Source of the DNA: Lepraria neglecta
Lineage: Eukaryota; Ascomycota; Lecanoromycetes; Lecanorales; Stereocaulaceae
NCBI GenBank assembly: GCA_033220425.1
Contig: CM065646.1
Coordinates: forward strand, 1,495,501 to 1,559,500
Reading direction: 5' to 3'
DNA length: 64,000 nucleotides
Every line of letters begins with the position of its first letter. The stretch's first letter is position 1. Position numbers and translations under genes: made by a program. Of the stretch, positions 23,021 through 34,663 are shown piece by piece. The notes under the pieces were generated by a model that was given only the letters and a program-made list of their open reading frames with translations, was not told where the DNA came from and ran no database searches.

Positions 23021-24994
23021 CTACATCTCAACCGGCTCTGCATTATTTCTATTACCTCCTTCTAACTCCCCAACCTCCGATCCGTGCAGCTCCGCGGTGT
23101 CTCTCTTCCATCGTTCAACGTCATGATACAGCTCGTGAGTTGCCTCTTGGTCACTCTTTTTTTCGACCGAGGTGTCACTTCTCCGTCTTCTAAGTCTCCT
23201 CAGTAAGAGGAAAAGGAGTCCAGCAATTAGAGCAAGGACGACTACGCCACCGACTACTCCGCCTGCAATGGCGCCAGTGTTTTGATGGGATGGTGCTGAA
23301 GATGAGGTGGGCCGAGTTGGAGACGTGGCCACCGCGGAAGGTTCAGTCACTTGGATTTTGTGAGCAACCTGCCATAAGAACAAAAATCTGGGTGCGCACG
23401 AACCGTTGGTGAAATGTGTAACCTGCAAAAGCGCATCGACTCCAGCTACGGGGTTCGCAGACCTATGGAAAAAATTATCGTTGCCGTGTCTAAAAAAGGG
23501 TTACCACGACTTACTGGTTTGGATCTGCATAAACTTGCTTCACAGCACTCGATTGCTCATAAGGCGGCGCTCCAGCAGTATACTGATCAAACCAAGCCAG
23601 CTTCGTCATATCAAAGATCGCTAGGCCCTGAGTATGTGGGTCTGAGCTGTTAAATTGATCATGTGTAGTGCCATCAGCTTCTTGAATATACGGATCTATT
23701 CCCCCAATGGTCAATATTTGGCTCCCTCCGACGGCATTACAGCTATGTCCAATTCGGGTACTATCGGGTGTGTAAGGTGCAGAGACCCAGTGGAAGGCTG
23801 GCAAGGTAAGTATGCTGACGGTATCGTATGAAGCACTATCTGCGCCATTGATAACTTCACCATATCCCGCATAAACGAAGCTATTGTTCAAGTCAACTTC
23901 AAACAAGACCAGCCATGAACAGATTGGGCTGGTCTACATACATTTCGTATGAGTGATTCGTCGAATTGATCCCTGCGGTACAAAATGCCCCCCTAGGCGA
24001 AGGCGGAGCTCCGGTTGTCGTCTGATTATACCATTGTAATTGCTCGGGATCGAAGACAGCCACAGTCGAGAAACTCAGAGGAGCGCTCTGATTTACGCTG
24101 GAGTAACCTCCCATAAGTATATATAAACCCTTCGGTCCGAATGATGGCACGTAATGTAGTGCTCCATCTGATTGGGCGCCGCCATTCGTGACATCAGCAG
24201 TTCGATTAACGAATCCTTCAATCGACATATCGAACTGCACCATTCCACCAGGTATTTGGTCCGCAGTGCCCACAGAGTATCCTCCTAGCACCCAGGCACT
24301 GTCAAGGCCAAAGGCCTGAGCGCCATAAGCAACACGGGTTATGGCGGTTAATTGGCTCGCGTTGTAGTTGATCAGCTCCGACCATACACCATTTCCCACT
24401 CCGTCAGGCTTGAACGTCCATATTGAGATGGGAGATGCAGTCTCCAAATTTACTCCGAAATGCGTTGGGTCGCCAGTGAACCCAGAGTAGAAGATGTCCC
24501 CGTCGGGGTAATACCACAAGGATGGATCATTAAGATTAGGGCAGCCTGAAGGTTTAGTCGTGGATTGAAAGGTCACGCTCGAATTTGTCCAATTTTTGGA
24601 AAGATCGATAGATAAGGTTGTGGATGCTGTGAACAAGGCATGAGCGCATATCCATGATAGGGTACTCTCTCACTGTCTACCGTTAACATAAGTGGGGACA
24701 CCGTTGCTTAAATACGAGAATTCTCCCCCGTCGATATAAACAAAACTGCCGGCTACGGTAGCTGGAGAAGTGTCAGTGCCTTGGGGAATGTGAAATCACC
24801 GACTTTGGTATCTCACAGGCTTGGTAGGCACGGCGAAGAAACTGCGATGCGCTTGGAAATACCTCGCTTTGACGAGCCTCTATGCTCGACGCCGGAGAAC
24901 GGTTGACGAAATGATTGAGCAAGGACTTGCTCAGAGCTGATGATGAAAGACATAAAATGCCAAGACAAGCTTCTGCAAGCCTGAAGAAATGCAT
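23021..24994 (-). CDS. kelch-type secreted single-pass membrane protein, copy B
   Basis: Six exons (24994-24817, 24761-24681, 24626-23942, 23880-23515, 23462-23404, 23349-23021) splice in frame to about 565 residues. A signal peptide (residues 1-22) is followed by an extracellular part with Gly-rich kelch-like blades: TVAGSFVYIDGG, WVLGGYSVG, YVPSFGPKGLYILMGGY, VFDPEQLQWYNQTTTG, GSQILTIGGID and GLAIFDMTKLAW. Many Asn-x-Ser/Thr sites suit glycosylation. The last exon encodes a Ser/Thr/Pro spacer, a transmembrane helix (GAIAGGVVGGVVVLALIAGLLFLLL, ~482-506), a basic stop-transfer and a short acidic cytoplasmic tail. The ligand is unknown; such propellers often bind or oxidise sugars, but no galactose-oxidase copper ligands were identified. 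It is paralogous to copies A and C with a shared splice site after GAA-AT. Confidence 0.83.
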
Positions 24995-25779
24995 AGGAGC
25001 GGTAAGATTTTGAACGAGTGACAGAAATTGAAAGATGGAATCGGAAAGAAGGGGTCATGCGGGGGTACGATGAGTTTTACCTTTTTGGCCATAAATCCTA
25101 AGTTTATCGTATGCACGATCCTTAGCCTAGACCGTGACCTCGGTGTGGCTGCCTATTGCTCTCCCTTATCCTGCAAAACGACGTTGAGGGAGCAATCGAC
25201 AAATCATCTGCGCATGATAAGCAGCGAAGGATTGGATCCACAAATCCTACACGGGAAATTGGAAAGGGGCGGCGTAGTTTGCCGAACTCCCGATTGGCTA
25301 CACTACTGTATCGGTTGGGTAGTTCCACAGCCTACCTAATAGATCCCTGGAGATCACGATAGACTTCCACTTGCATTCTCCCTTTTTTTCAAATCCTGAT
25401 CCTATAACGAGGCCTTCCAGGATCGCCTTTAAGAGCCTTTCTGCAAATAAGGGAGTCGCATTGTTGTAGCGAAACTGAGGCTACAGCAAAGACATGCGTC
25501 TTCGTCAAGTTTTCAGCTTGGCTCAAAGAGAAGTCTCGGTGAAAGTTTAAATTGCCTTGGGCGATGGGACACGTTCAACCTCGCCACTCATAATGAGTAC
25601 GCTGCGCAAGTTTAAGTGAACGATGAGTTCTGGTGAAGTTAAGAGGTTAGGCAAGTAGTACCCTTGCGGTAGCCCTTTCCTAATACAAAAAATCTAGCAA
25701 TCTAGCAAGATCTAACGATCTTCTTTTCTAGCAATAGGGAATTTGTGATCAACGATAGATTATCAGGTCTATTTACCAC
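24995..25779. other. intergenic
   Basis: This is the promoter side of kelch copy B. No supported frame and no repeat seen. Confidence 0.4.
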
Positions 25780-26270
25780 TAAGAAAGAAGCCTTGGCGAA
25801 AGGGGGCCCTCGGAGGCCGAGTTTGTCCAACAGCCTTTGAGCCAGAACTTGGGGCTCTGATTGAAGGCCACATGGCAGTCGAGAAGAGCTGCATGACCCT
25901 TGATGCTAGTCTACCACCCCTGTGAGCATAGATTCACGCACGATTTGGATGAATGCTTCCAGCGATCAATGTTCTTGAGTTCTAGGAGTGCAGCCATCTG
26001 AAACCTTCCAGACTGCGTCGAGTTGTACCGGCAAGATGTCATGCTAGTGTCAAAGCTGAACCATTAGTTTGAGTTGCTGGGTGATGGTTAAGTAAAAAGC
26101 ATCATTCTCTGTGGGTGCTCCCTTATTGTCTCTAAAGACGCCAGCCACCTTGCGCCATGCAGAGAGACAATCGTGTTCCGCGACCTGATTATCAGAACGT
26201 CCGGAGAGAACTTCAACGAAGTGTGCGTACGCGTGAGCTATGGCGGGACCGCCAACTAAGTCAATGTCAT
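25780..26270 (-). pseudogene. degenerate coding-like stretch, family unknown
   Basis: One minus-strand frame from about 26270 reads as plausible protein for 69 codons (AHAYAHFVEVLSGRSDNQVA, then AWRKVAGVFRDNKGAPTEND). It goes on in the same frame through about four stops with credible residues between them (DILPVQLDAVWKVSDG, LEAFIQIVRESMLTG, VLAQRLLDKLGL). Continued sense with interspersed stops suits a decaying gene. I do not recognise the family, and chance is possible. Confidence 0.3.
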
Positions 26271-26297
26271 ACGCGTTAAATTAACCATACATTCACA

Positions 26298-28323
26298 TCA
26301 TGATTGACCAGCTGACAACTCAATACGTTCGCCCTCCCCAATCTCCGATGGCTGCAGCTGTGCATCCATCTCTATCGGGCTCTCGTTCCATGTACCTCGG
26401 TGCTGATACAGTTCCGAGACCTTTATTCCGTCTTTATCGTATACATAGGGACTCCCAGGGTATGAGCTCGCATCTGGAGCTGGCAATTCAACGGCCCTGT
26501 TTCTTCTCCGTCTCTTCAGGAGGACCAAGATTAGACCAAGAACTAAGGCAAACACTACGAGACCGCCAACGATTCCGCCGGCGATTGCGCCTATGGAGGC
26601 ATGTTTGGAGGTGGAGGCTGAGGGGGATTGGGGTGCTCCAGCGCTTGAATTTGTGCCTGTTTGCGCGGTTAAAGAGTCACTCATGTAGTTGAGGAGCCGA
26701 GTAATTGGGAACAAACCTGACGCAAAATGCGTGACGCTGAGCAATGCTGCCACTCCGGGGTCAATGTTCGGGTTGTTAGAGCTGAAAATTTTCTTAGCGG
26801 TACGTTCCTGTGGATTTTATGACATAATAACTTACAGTTGCGGATCTGCATAGACGGCCTTTATGGCATCAGACTGCTCGTAATTGCTAGGTAATCCAGC
26901 AGTATACTGCGATCCCCAGGCCAATTGCGACATGTCAAATATCGCCAAACCCTGCAGGTTCGGATCTGCTGTCTGGTAGATCTGCTCTTGGAAACCATAA
27001 GAGCCATTCATGTTCTGGAATACTCCAGGAGCGTTCGGGTCAGAGCCTCCGATAGTAAGAATCTGACTCCCGCCGACAGCATTGCATGTAAATCCCGTTC
27101 GTGGACTAGTAGCAGTATAGCTAACTTGGATCCAGTGGAAGGCTGGCAGGGTCAGGATATGGATTGTGTCGAAAGGGACACTTGGTGCACCAAAGGTACC
27201 GGCCCATCCGCCATGGACGAATCTGAAAGAACGGATTAATTCAATTTGGATACCACCAGGACTTCTTCGCTTACATTTCATAAGTTGCACTTGTAGAGTT
27301 AACACCCGCGGTGCAAAAATCTATCCTACCGGCGGGTGGGCTCCCAGTAGTTGTTTGGTTCCACCACTTTTGCGCTGTAGGATCGAAAACAGAAACCGTT
27401 TCGAAACTGACCATCGACTCGTTCGAGTTTGGATTATACGTTCCGCCCATGGCAACAAATATCCCTTGGGGTCCGAATGAAGGCACGTACTCCATTCTAC
27501 CGACAGCTACGGCTCCTTCATCAAACTCGTAACCCACAGCGCTAATATTCGTGATAGTCTTGAGCGCCATATCGAATTGGAACATCTCTGCCGTAGGGAG
27601 GCCTCCCGCGTTATCGACATTGTATCCTCCAACAGCGAAAGCGGTGTCCGGACTAAACGCATTGAGTGTTTGACTGGGTTCACCAATGCTGCCTAGTTCG
27701 GCGGAGTTGTCCAAGTCCTCCCATGCGCCACTGCCGGCGCCGTTGGGCCGGAAAGTGCACATCGAGCGGTCACCCCCGTCGACTGTTGCATTCAGCGCCA
27801 GGTCCGACCTCCAACCACCAAACCCAGTGTATAGTATCCCCTCTTGCTCATGATACCATATTGTTGGATCACATAGATCCCAGCAACTTGCAATTTTGGG
27901 TGTAGATTGAATGGTCACCGAGGAGTTGGTCCAGTCTTGGGATAGATCGATGGAGAGGATCGTAGTTGCTGAGACATGAAATATTAGCAGGGTGGTGTAC
28001 TTAGGGCATTGGGGTCATACAGAAGTTGTAACTAATGGATCCGTCGTCCATGCGGTAAGAATACTCACCGCCATCGATATAGATCCAGTCTCCGGCGACG
28101 GTAGCTACACAAAAAGTCAACACCTGTTCTTATCAATGATTCGTAGCGCAAATCGCTCACCGCCGTGATGCGCTCTTCGGAGAAAAGCGTTGGGTGATGG
28201 GACAGCATCTGCTGCCTGCCGAGGCTCGAGGGTCCCGACATTTTTTGATCGAAAGTCCCAATACCCTGCCGCTGAAAGACGCACGATGCTGAAAGCGGTA
28301 TATAATAAACGAGTGACGTGCAT
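26298..28323 (-). CDS. kelch-type secreted single-pass membrane protein, copy C
   Basis: Six exons (28323-28161, 28104-28021, 27968-27275, 27222-26836, 26781-26717, 26656-26298) give about 583 residues. The architecture matches copy B: a signal peptide, TVAGDWIYIDGGEYSYRMDD, AFAVGGYNVDNAGG, YVPSFGPQGIFVAMGG, NQTTTGSPP, GSQILTIGGSDP, GLAIFDMSQLAW, a Ser-rich spacer, a transmembrane helix (IGAIAGGIVGGLVVFALVLGLILVLL), a run of arginines and a cytoplasmic tail. The exon 3-4 splice (GAA-AT then GT) is identical in position in all three copies. An upstream in-frame ATG at 28377 would lengthen the N-terminus, but 28323 gives a better signal peptide. Function is unknown; a cell-surface sensing or adhesive role is inference. 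Confidence 0.83.
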
Positions 28324-30344
28324 TGCTAAAGAGTTGAGGTCGGTGTGACAAGCAAATAAATGATGTGCAGAAGTCAAATCAAAAATGGCAGCAGAGTGCT
28401 AATTACCCTTTCGGCTGCGGCTACTACTCGCAATCCCACGCTCTCAGGCAGCTCTCTCTAGATAATGTAACAAGCCGGAGAGCCATGGTGCAATCCCTGC
28501 TCGTTATCTCGTATTCAGCTGCTCCGGGAACGGATCTACGACAAGGAAGCCACATTGGCGTCCCCGTGGCATCCCGCTCCCAAGCTAAAGCCTGAAACAA
28601 GCATCATTGAGAGCAAGACTTTGAAGAAAGTGAGCTAAATCTTTCATAGCCTCGAGCTCCGAGTTTTCACTTTGCCCCGCACTCAATTGAAAATAATGGT
28701 GAAGCAACGGTACTGCTGGCTTTGCTTGTGTCGCTGCTGCTGCTCTTTAATTGCACACGTAAATGGAGGATTTGGGGCTCTATTGGGCGAAGCACAAGAT
28801 CCTGAAGAATCCTAAAGAATCCTGGAGGATTCAGGGTTGCAGCAGTAGTTGCTGTGCAGGCACTTAGGCTCGACTTAGTTCACACTAAAGTAATTGAAAG
28901 ACGGTTTCAGGGTTAATACGGATATGATCCAATTATCTCCGCACAGAAATATCCTATCCAGGGCAAGCCAGTTCAATGGCAGTAACGCTTCCTTCTGTTC
29001 CCACTTTCTCCTTGAGAATAGACATTCGAAATCCCCCAATAAGGATCCATGACCGAACCAGCACAATTCTTCATGTTCTCCACGAAGCCATCCCAATGCG
29101 GCCAAAGACTTCTTTTTCCTAGCAACGGAGAGCACTCTGCGCCTCCTGGGTAAGGACTTGGGAATTGCAGCTTTGGCTAAGGTAGTGCTTGCAACCGCTG
29201 TGAGCCACGAGACTATCGAGGTAGATTACCGCGGTGGTGAATTCCATCCAATTGCCGATTTCTAGCCGTTGCATTTGCACAGGAGAGCAGTCTCTATGAT
29301 CTCCCGGACACATTGCTCATGCAGGAGTGCTGTCTGGTGAGATGTGCTGCTGCTATTATTGCTGAGTGCCGACCCTTATGCTGCCTAAGGCAGCGGTTGC
29401 TGGGCGTGCGCAATCGAAAAGCTTGGCAGTTCTGAAAACAACGGAAGGTTCAACTATAAACCATGGGCTTGGGCTTCTTTAACCCGCTACCGGTCAGTAA
29501 TAACAACAATGGGTGACATAACCTTTTGGAACTGCTTATCACAATTTCCCTTACAGCAAGTAGGGCCTTACTCGTTGCTTATGCCTACTCTTTGTATTCG
29601 CAAGAAGCGGGGGCGCACTCAATGGGAAAAAAGCTTCGGTGGCTCAGACTAATGCACGCTGCTGCCTAGCCTTGCGGCCGGAGAATGTCACAGGACGTCA
29701 TAATCAAGGTTGGGGAAACTTTATCGTTAGCAATCTTTCGTCTTGCAGCATGGCGAGTCTGTGCCTCTTTCTTCAACCCCCGCGTGCTCGTGCGGTTGAA
29801 ATTGCCTCGTCACAGATGCAATACTAAGCGAGCGCCATAATGCTTGATAGCAATGTTGACAGGTTTCCAAAAGACCCACATGCGTGGTATTATTCCCCAT
29901 TGGGTACTTATTCCTCCCTATGTCATCTTACTACTGCGAGATGTTCACCGCTACTACCATTTTCGGTACTGGTTTACGCCACTGGTCTTATACAGAATCC
30001 CTTCACCAATTTGGTTTACATTCAGATCGCCTCGCTTAACATCACTCGTATGCTTCCTCGGCGTCGCAACAGTTGACTCGTTGCTGCGAACTTTGACAAA
30101 GCGCCAAGAGTTACAGCGCGTTTGTTCATGTCAATCAAACCCCCTTCCAAGTGCCACTTACGAGTTGTTACTTTGCGCTACAAGCAACATCACGATGCAG
30201 CTCAGGGTTGTGACACGACTCACAAGTGGCAACGACAATGATTAGAACAAGGGAGCTTCCCCTTCTCCCTCGAAGTGGGTCCCAGATTGGTTCATCTTGT
30301 CTTGCTCTTCTCAGTCGTTTCGTATACCAAACCCGTGAGTCACC
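28324..30344. other. long intergenic stretch, no gene recognised
   Basis: Two kilobases between the start of kelch copy C and the rhodopsin-domain remnant. It includes a short AATCCT-type repeat (about 28798-28833: gatcctgaagaatcctaaag and onward). Short frames show no domains. Nothing else is supported. Confidence 0.4.
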
Positions 30345-31529
30345 ATGTCTCCTAGCCCTCGAGGCGACGCCATTATACTCGTTGCGATAGTATGCGGCAT
30401 CTTCGAAACTCTGGCCGGGGGCTTGAGATTTCTCGCGCGATGGTAGAGCAAAGCCCATTTGGCTGCGGATGATTGGCTGATTGCTGCTATTCTGGTTCCC
30501 TCGTATACCATGCTTGCTCTTGGGTCATTGAGTATGTGTGCCTACCATCTAAGTCCGTGCAGAAACTACTGACACGAAAGGTGGTGACTATTAGCAGGGG
30601 TAGCCGACATGAGAACACCTTAACGAGATCCGAATTAGTAATATTCTTCAAGGCAAGGAAACCTCGGCCCTATCGAGCGCTTTACGCAAGTTGGCTTGGA
30701 TTGTCTGCAGACTCTGAACACCACCTTAATCACCTATTCGCTCACGATAGCGATCGTCAAGATCTCGATTCTTTTCTCATACCGCCGGATCTTCGCCATC
30801 TCACTAACTTTCAGGAAAGCAACCGTTTAGTAGGCGCTGCCTGTGTCTCATGGGCCATAGTAGCAATTTCTTCTTCGAGTTTCAATGCCGCCCAGTCTCC
30901 GGTCTCTAGACACCGGAAGACATGTTCACAGAGAAATGCTTCGATTTCCGGGCCTACTACAAAGTAATCTCTGGTGCACATGTGGGGCTCGATGTCATTA
31001 TTCTATGTATGCCTTTGCCTATGATCTGGGGCTTGAAGCTACCTGCGACCCAGAAGATGGTACTTTCGAGTACATTCATGCTCGGTGGCTTGTGAGGTGG
31101 CACTGCGTTCTGTATCTACTAGACAGAAAGCTGACACAACTGCAGGGTCTGCGTTGCAAGGCTAATGCGCATCCTCACAGTCGACATCATGAAAGGCGAT
31201 GACATCACTTGTGCGTATCCCATCCAGACTTCCCTCCCAGATATTCCTTTCTCACGTGTTCGCACCCAGATTTGATCATCACCCCCTACCTATGGAGTCA
31301 ACTCGAGCCCACCATGGCCATCATCTGCGCATGCATGATTATAGACCGGCCCCTCATAGCAGCTCTAGACTCCAAACTCCTGAGCTCAATGAGTTGGAGT
31401 AGGAGAAGCATCTTCTCGAAGAACCGAGGGCAGTCTTCTTCCGGCGATACGAGTGATAGCGAGGGTCCGAGCAAATGGTCTAGTAAAGGGTATTCGACAA
31501 GCGACAAGGAGCTTTTTCGATTCGACTAA
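30345..31529 (+). pseudogene. rhodopsin-domain (SAT4/PTH11-like) integral membrane protein, decayed
   Basis: The plus strand shows the conserved order of the fungal rhodopsin-like seven-helix family: IILVAIVCGIFETLAGGLRF, the first-loop signature SKAHLAADDWLIAAIL, TIAIVKISILFSYRRIFAI (helix 3 end), the WAIVAI helix, FQCRPVSGL and PEDMFTEKCFDF, PLPMIWGLKLP, RILTVDIMKGDDIT, LEPTMAIICACM and a Ser-rich C-tail ending KELFRFD. At least four stops interrupt the frame: TAG after ARW near 30447, stops near 30824, TAG after SGL near 30906 (family has Trp, so TGG-to-TAG) and a stop near 31096. There is also a frame change near 30874. No intron set removes them all. In plant pathogens this family includes surface sensors such as Pth11; this copy is dead. 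Confidence 0.72.
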
Positions 31530-32094
31530 GCCAACGGTAAGGCAACAAAGGGTGGTCTTCAGGTCGTCGAGCTCGCGCTCGCTCAGGGAAGCCGGGGCAG
31601 CGGTGGTCAGACAGAGCACTCTAGCACTGAAGTCAAAAGAGAGGAGTCGTGGGTGTGAATGTGGGTTCGAGAAAAGGCGTTTGTTGATCGTTGGGCTGAT
31701 TCGCGGGGTTCGGAGAGGATATACGTATTTGACCTCTCGGTAAGCATGGGTTAGTGGAGCGATTGTGTATAAATATGCATTTAAGGACTGGCGTGTGTTG
31801 ATAGTTGGGCTAATGGGCGGAGTCTGGGGAGGATGCAAATATTAGAGCTCTCGGTACATATCAGCTGGTGGGATACATAGAATATCGAATTTGTAAAAGG
31901 AGAGGGGGGCATCCTCCAGGCCTCTAGCTGGGATTCTCATGTCCTACCCAAAAAATTATAGCTGAATAACACAAGCCTGTCCAGTCGCAAACATGGTTTC
32001 ATCTGTCATGCTTCCCCTTTCCGAATGACAACTTGAGTCTCCAAACACCACATCATGGCCGAGCCAACACCATACCTCCATTTTCTCCACGACC
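31530..32094. other. intergenic
   Basis: A short near-repeat (tgttgatcgttgggctgattcg at about 31681 and tgttgatagttgggctaatggg at about 31797) marks a local duplication spanning the end of the rhodopsin remnant. No gene supported. Confidence 0.4.
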
Positions 32095-33153
32095 TCAACC
32101 ACTACCATTCTTCATCCTCCCCTCAAACTCCAACTCCTGCTTCTCCTTATCCTCCTCCGGATCCCTCTTCCTCAGCGTCAACCTCACACCCCCCACATTC
32201 CCCCTCTCAAACAATTCCGCCACAGTATCATAAAACCTCTCCAACTCGGCCTTCTTGTCCTTCCTCCTCCTATACTCCTCCGCCCTCGCCCTCACAATCG
32301 GTTGCCACTGCACCGTAACATCTTCCCAAATCGCATCAACGAATTCCGCGTCCATAGTATCAGTGATGTATTCCGGCGCAGTCGGGAGATAAGTGCAAGA
32401 GACCACATCACGCAAAGCCGTGCGTTCATCGTCTGTCATCGGTTTGCGGTGGTAGAAATCCTCGATGTAGAACGTGCCGTTTATCTTCAAAGATTCGTGT
32501 GCCCGCTTGAACAACCTCACGCGATCTTCCTTGGAAAAATGCATGATGCAGAGAAGAGAAACCACATGATCAAATTCAACATGCAGTATCTCGCCCGGCT
32601 CCACCAAATCCTTCGCGTCGAGTGTCAGGAAATCAGCATTCACGCTTCTCACATTGGCTCTCACGCGCTCATCATCGCTCCTGCTAGTAATCTCCTTCGC
32701 CAGCTCATGGAACCGCTTTTGAAGCTCGATACCCGTGACGACAGCTTTGTATTTTGAAGCCAAGTAACGACCTGTACCACTAAAGCCTGAGCCGATATCC
32801 AGAATGCGCTGGTGAGGCGGTTCTTGGTCGAGTCCGAGCATTCTGGCGCAGTGGTCTAGTGCGGCGTTGCCGTCGTAGTGCATGCAGTCGAAAGAGGCAG
32901 TGTCGGCGGCAGTCCATTCGGGCTTGTGTTGGATGGATTTGATGACTGAGTCTGCCCTTTCGAGGTCGTAGAGGGCCATTTTCGAGATGAATTCGGTGCT
33001 GTCATCTTCTCTTCCACCTTCGTTTTTCTGGGGAGGCGGGGATGGTCGGACTTCTTCTTTCTGGTCAGGAGTTTGATCCGCAAGTTTGGCTTCGCTGCGT
33101 GCTGCCATGATGTGACTGGATGCGTTGGCATTATGCGGTGGAATCTTTGGCAC
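32095..33153 (-). CDS. SAM-dependent methyltransferase
   Basis: A single-exon frame of 352 residues. After a low-complexity charged N-terminus comes a class I Rossmann methyltransferase: motif I ILDIGSGFSGTGRYLA (~117), VVTGIELQ (acidic ribose contact), VNADFLTLDA, motif IV VVSLLCIMHF, then INGTFYIEDF. Order and spacing resemble phosphoethanolamine or sterol-type small-molecule methyltransferases (Methyltransf_11/25). The C-terminus is charged and may form a helix. No stop or frame problem is seen. It is divergent from the broken methyltransferase starting at 33587, 433 bases away. Substrate unknown. Confidence 0.8.
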   Translation of the reverse strand: MPKIPPHNANASSHIMAARSEAKLADQTPDQKEEVRPSPPPQKNEGGREDDSTEFISKMALYDLERADSVIKSIQHKPEWTAADTASFDCMHYDGNAALDHCARMLGLDQEPPHQRILDIGSGFSGTGRYLASKYKAVVTGIELQKRFHELAKEITSRSDDERVRANVRSVNADFLTLDAKDLVEPGEILHVEFDHVVSLLCIMHFSKEDRVRLFKRAHESLKINGTFYIEDFYHRKPMTDDERTALRDVVSCTYLPTAPEYITDTMDAEFVDAIWEDVTVQWQPIVRARAEEYRRRKDKKAELERFYDTVAELFERGNVGGVRLTLRKRDPEEDKEKQELEFEGRMKNGSG

Positions 33154-33586
33154 TTAGGGTTACGACCCTAGCACTAAGCTTAATGGGGGTTGGCGTAAAA
33201 GTGAGAAGTCTGCTTACTTCTGCACGCGACTCCATAGATTTAGCAACAACATGCAATATCAACACCATTCTTCTCATATGCGCTTATTAGCAGGCCCACA
33301 TGCTAAAGGGATGCGGCTTAAAGCTGGAAGCAGATCTTGTTCCAACGGAGGGTGAAGGTTTTCGTTGGTGCAGGTGGGGTGGATATTCTGGATTTGAAGA
33401 CCGACAGATTCCGAGAGGTGAGAAGTGAAGCGCAAAAATTGTTGATCTGGCCAGTGCTGACGTCTTGTACTACTCGAGTAGCAAGGTGTCTTTGTTCCGA
33501 TTATTCTGGATTATTCTTCACCGTCTTTCTCACCTCACGCCAAATTGAGACGTTGACACAATCAACTTTCTTTATTCCGGATTAAA
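33154..33586. promoter_or_regulatory. divergent intergenic region between two methyltransferase genes
   Basis: 433 bases between head-to-head starts. It must carry the promoter of the intact minus-strand gene. No individual site could be assigned. Confidence 0.35.
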
Positions 33587-34537
33587 ATGGACTCTGCACA
33601 AGAACGGGAAGGGCAGGTTCCAGCATACGCGGAGGGTGATCAATACCACTTGCCTAAGAGTGATGGGTGCGTGGGAAGCCCTCTAAACCAAGTCTCTCTT
33701 AAGGACTAGTTCTAACAGCAATATTTTCATTGCCCAGTGCGACCGAGCGATCCCGGTTAGACGAGCAACACTACGCCTTACAGGAGCGACTTCACAACCG
33801 CATCGTGCGTGCACCTCTCCGCAACCCCCACGGCCATTCTGGATGTCGGATGCGGAACAGGGATAGTCACGAGTGAAATAGCCACAAAAATATCCTAACG
33901 CCACTATATACGGCGTCGATTTATCTCCAGCATCAGGACCAATACCGCCGAATACCAAGATGATAACTGGCAACATACGTGATCTAGCGGATCAAGAGCC
34001 GCTAGCTCATGGCAGCATGAATCTGGTCTTCTCTCGGTTCCTTGTTTATGGTATGACTGATTGGCAGGGTTACGTTTCCACTGCTGCCAGTCTAGCAAGC
34101 CAGGTGGTTGGGTAGAGATCCACGACCTGCCATGGCGCTACTACAAAGAAGATAGTGTTCCGGATGATGAGCACATGCCATGGGTGCACGCACTCCGGGA
34201 AGTAACTGCTGAAAGGAACATGGATCTGGACTGTGGTAGCAACGCTGCAGAATACATGCGCAATGCTGGTCTCGTTGATGTTGAAGTTTTCCCTTACAAA
34301 TGTCCAACGGGTACCTGGTTGAGTTCAACGGAGCCAGAGAGTGAGCGGCTGGGACGGTACGCAGTTGGTCCAACCGCTGTTAGCGCCGCTCATTACCTAG
34401 TTGGCAAGATGCTAGCCGGATACCCGAAATTTGGGGACAAGGTGGAAGAATTACAGGAAAATCTTCTGGATACGGTGGTGGAAACTCCTGGGAAGTACAC
34501 TGTGTACTATAGTACCATTGGTCGAAGAACAGGTTAG
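33587..34537 (+). pseudogene. TAM/LaeA-type methyltransferase, decayed
   Basis: The reading starts MDSAQEREGQVPAYAEGDQ. After a putative intron it continues as RSRLDEQHYALQERLHNRIV, AILDVGCGTGIVTSEIA (SAM motif I), YPNATIYGVDLSPASGPIPP, the NLVFSRFLVYGMTDW region, KPGGWVEIHDLPW and a C-terminal half with the usual AVGPTAVSAAHYLVGKML. These blocks lie in different frames, with changes near 33836, 33890 and 34092, so no continuous product can be made. The block order matches LaeA-like and TAM-domain fungal methyltransferases that regulate or tailor secondary metabolism. The last 158 codons are uninterrupted, so decay is probably not ancient. Confidence 0.72.
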
Positions 34538-34663
34538 AGATAGCACATAGTTAATGCGGTAGCACAGCAAGATACTAGCATGCTTTCACTTAACTTTTCG
34601 TCGTTGTGCTCATTCAGCCATTATTTTATATCGTCTTCGCCAGAGACCAGTCGGCTTACTACA

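Noticed and set aside
32055-32318. Pro/Ser-rich plus frame antisense to the methyltransferase 3' end
   Set aside because: Low complexity produced by the complement of Glu/Arg/Lys codons in the real gene.
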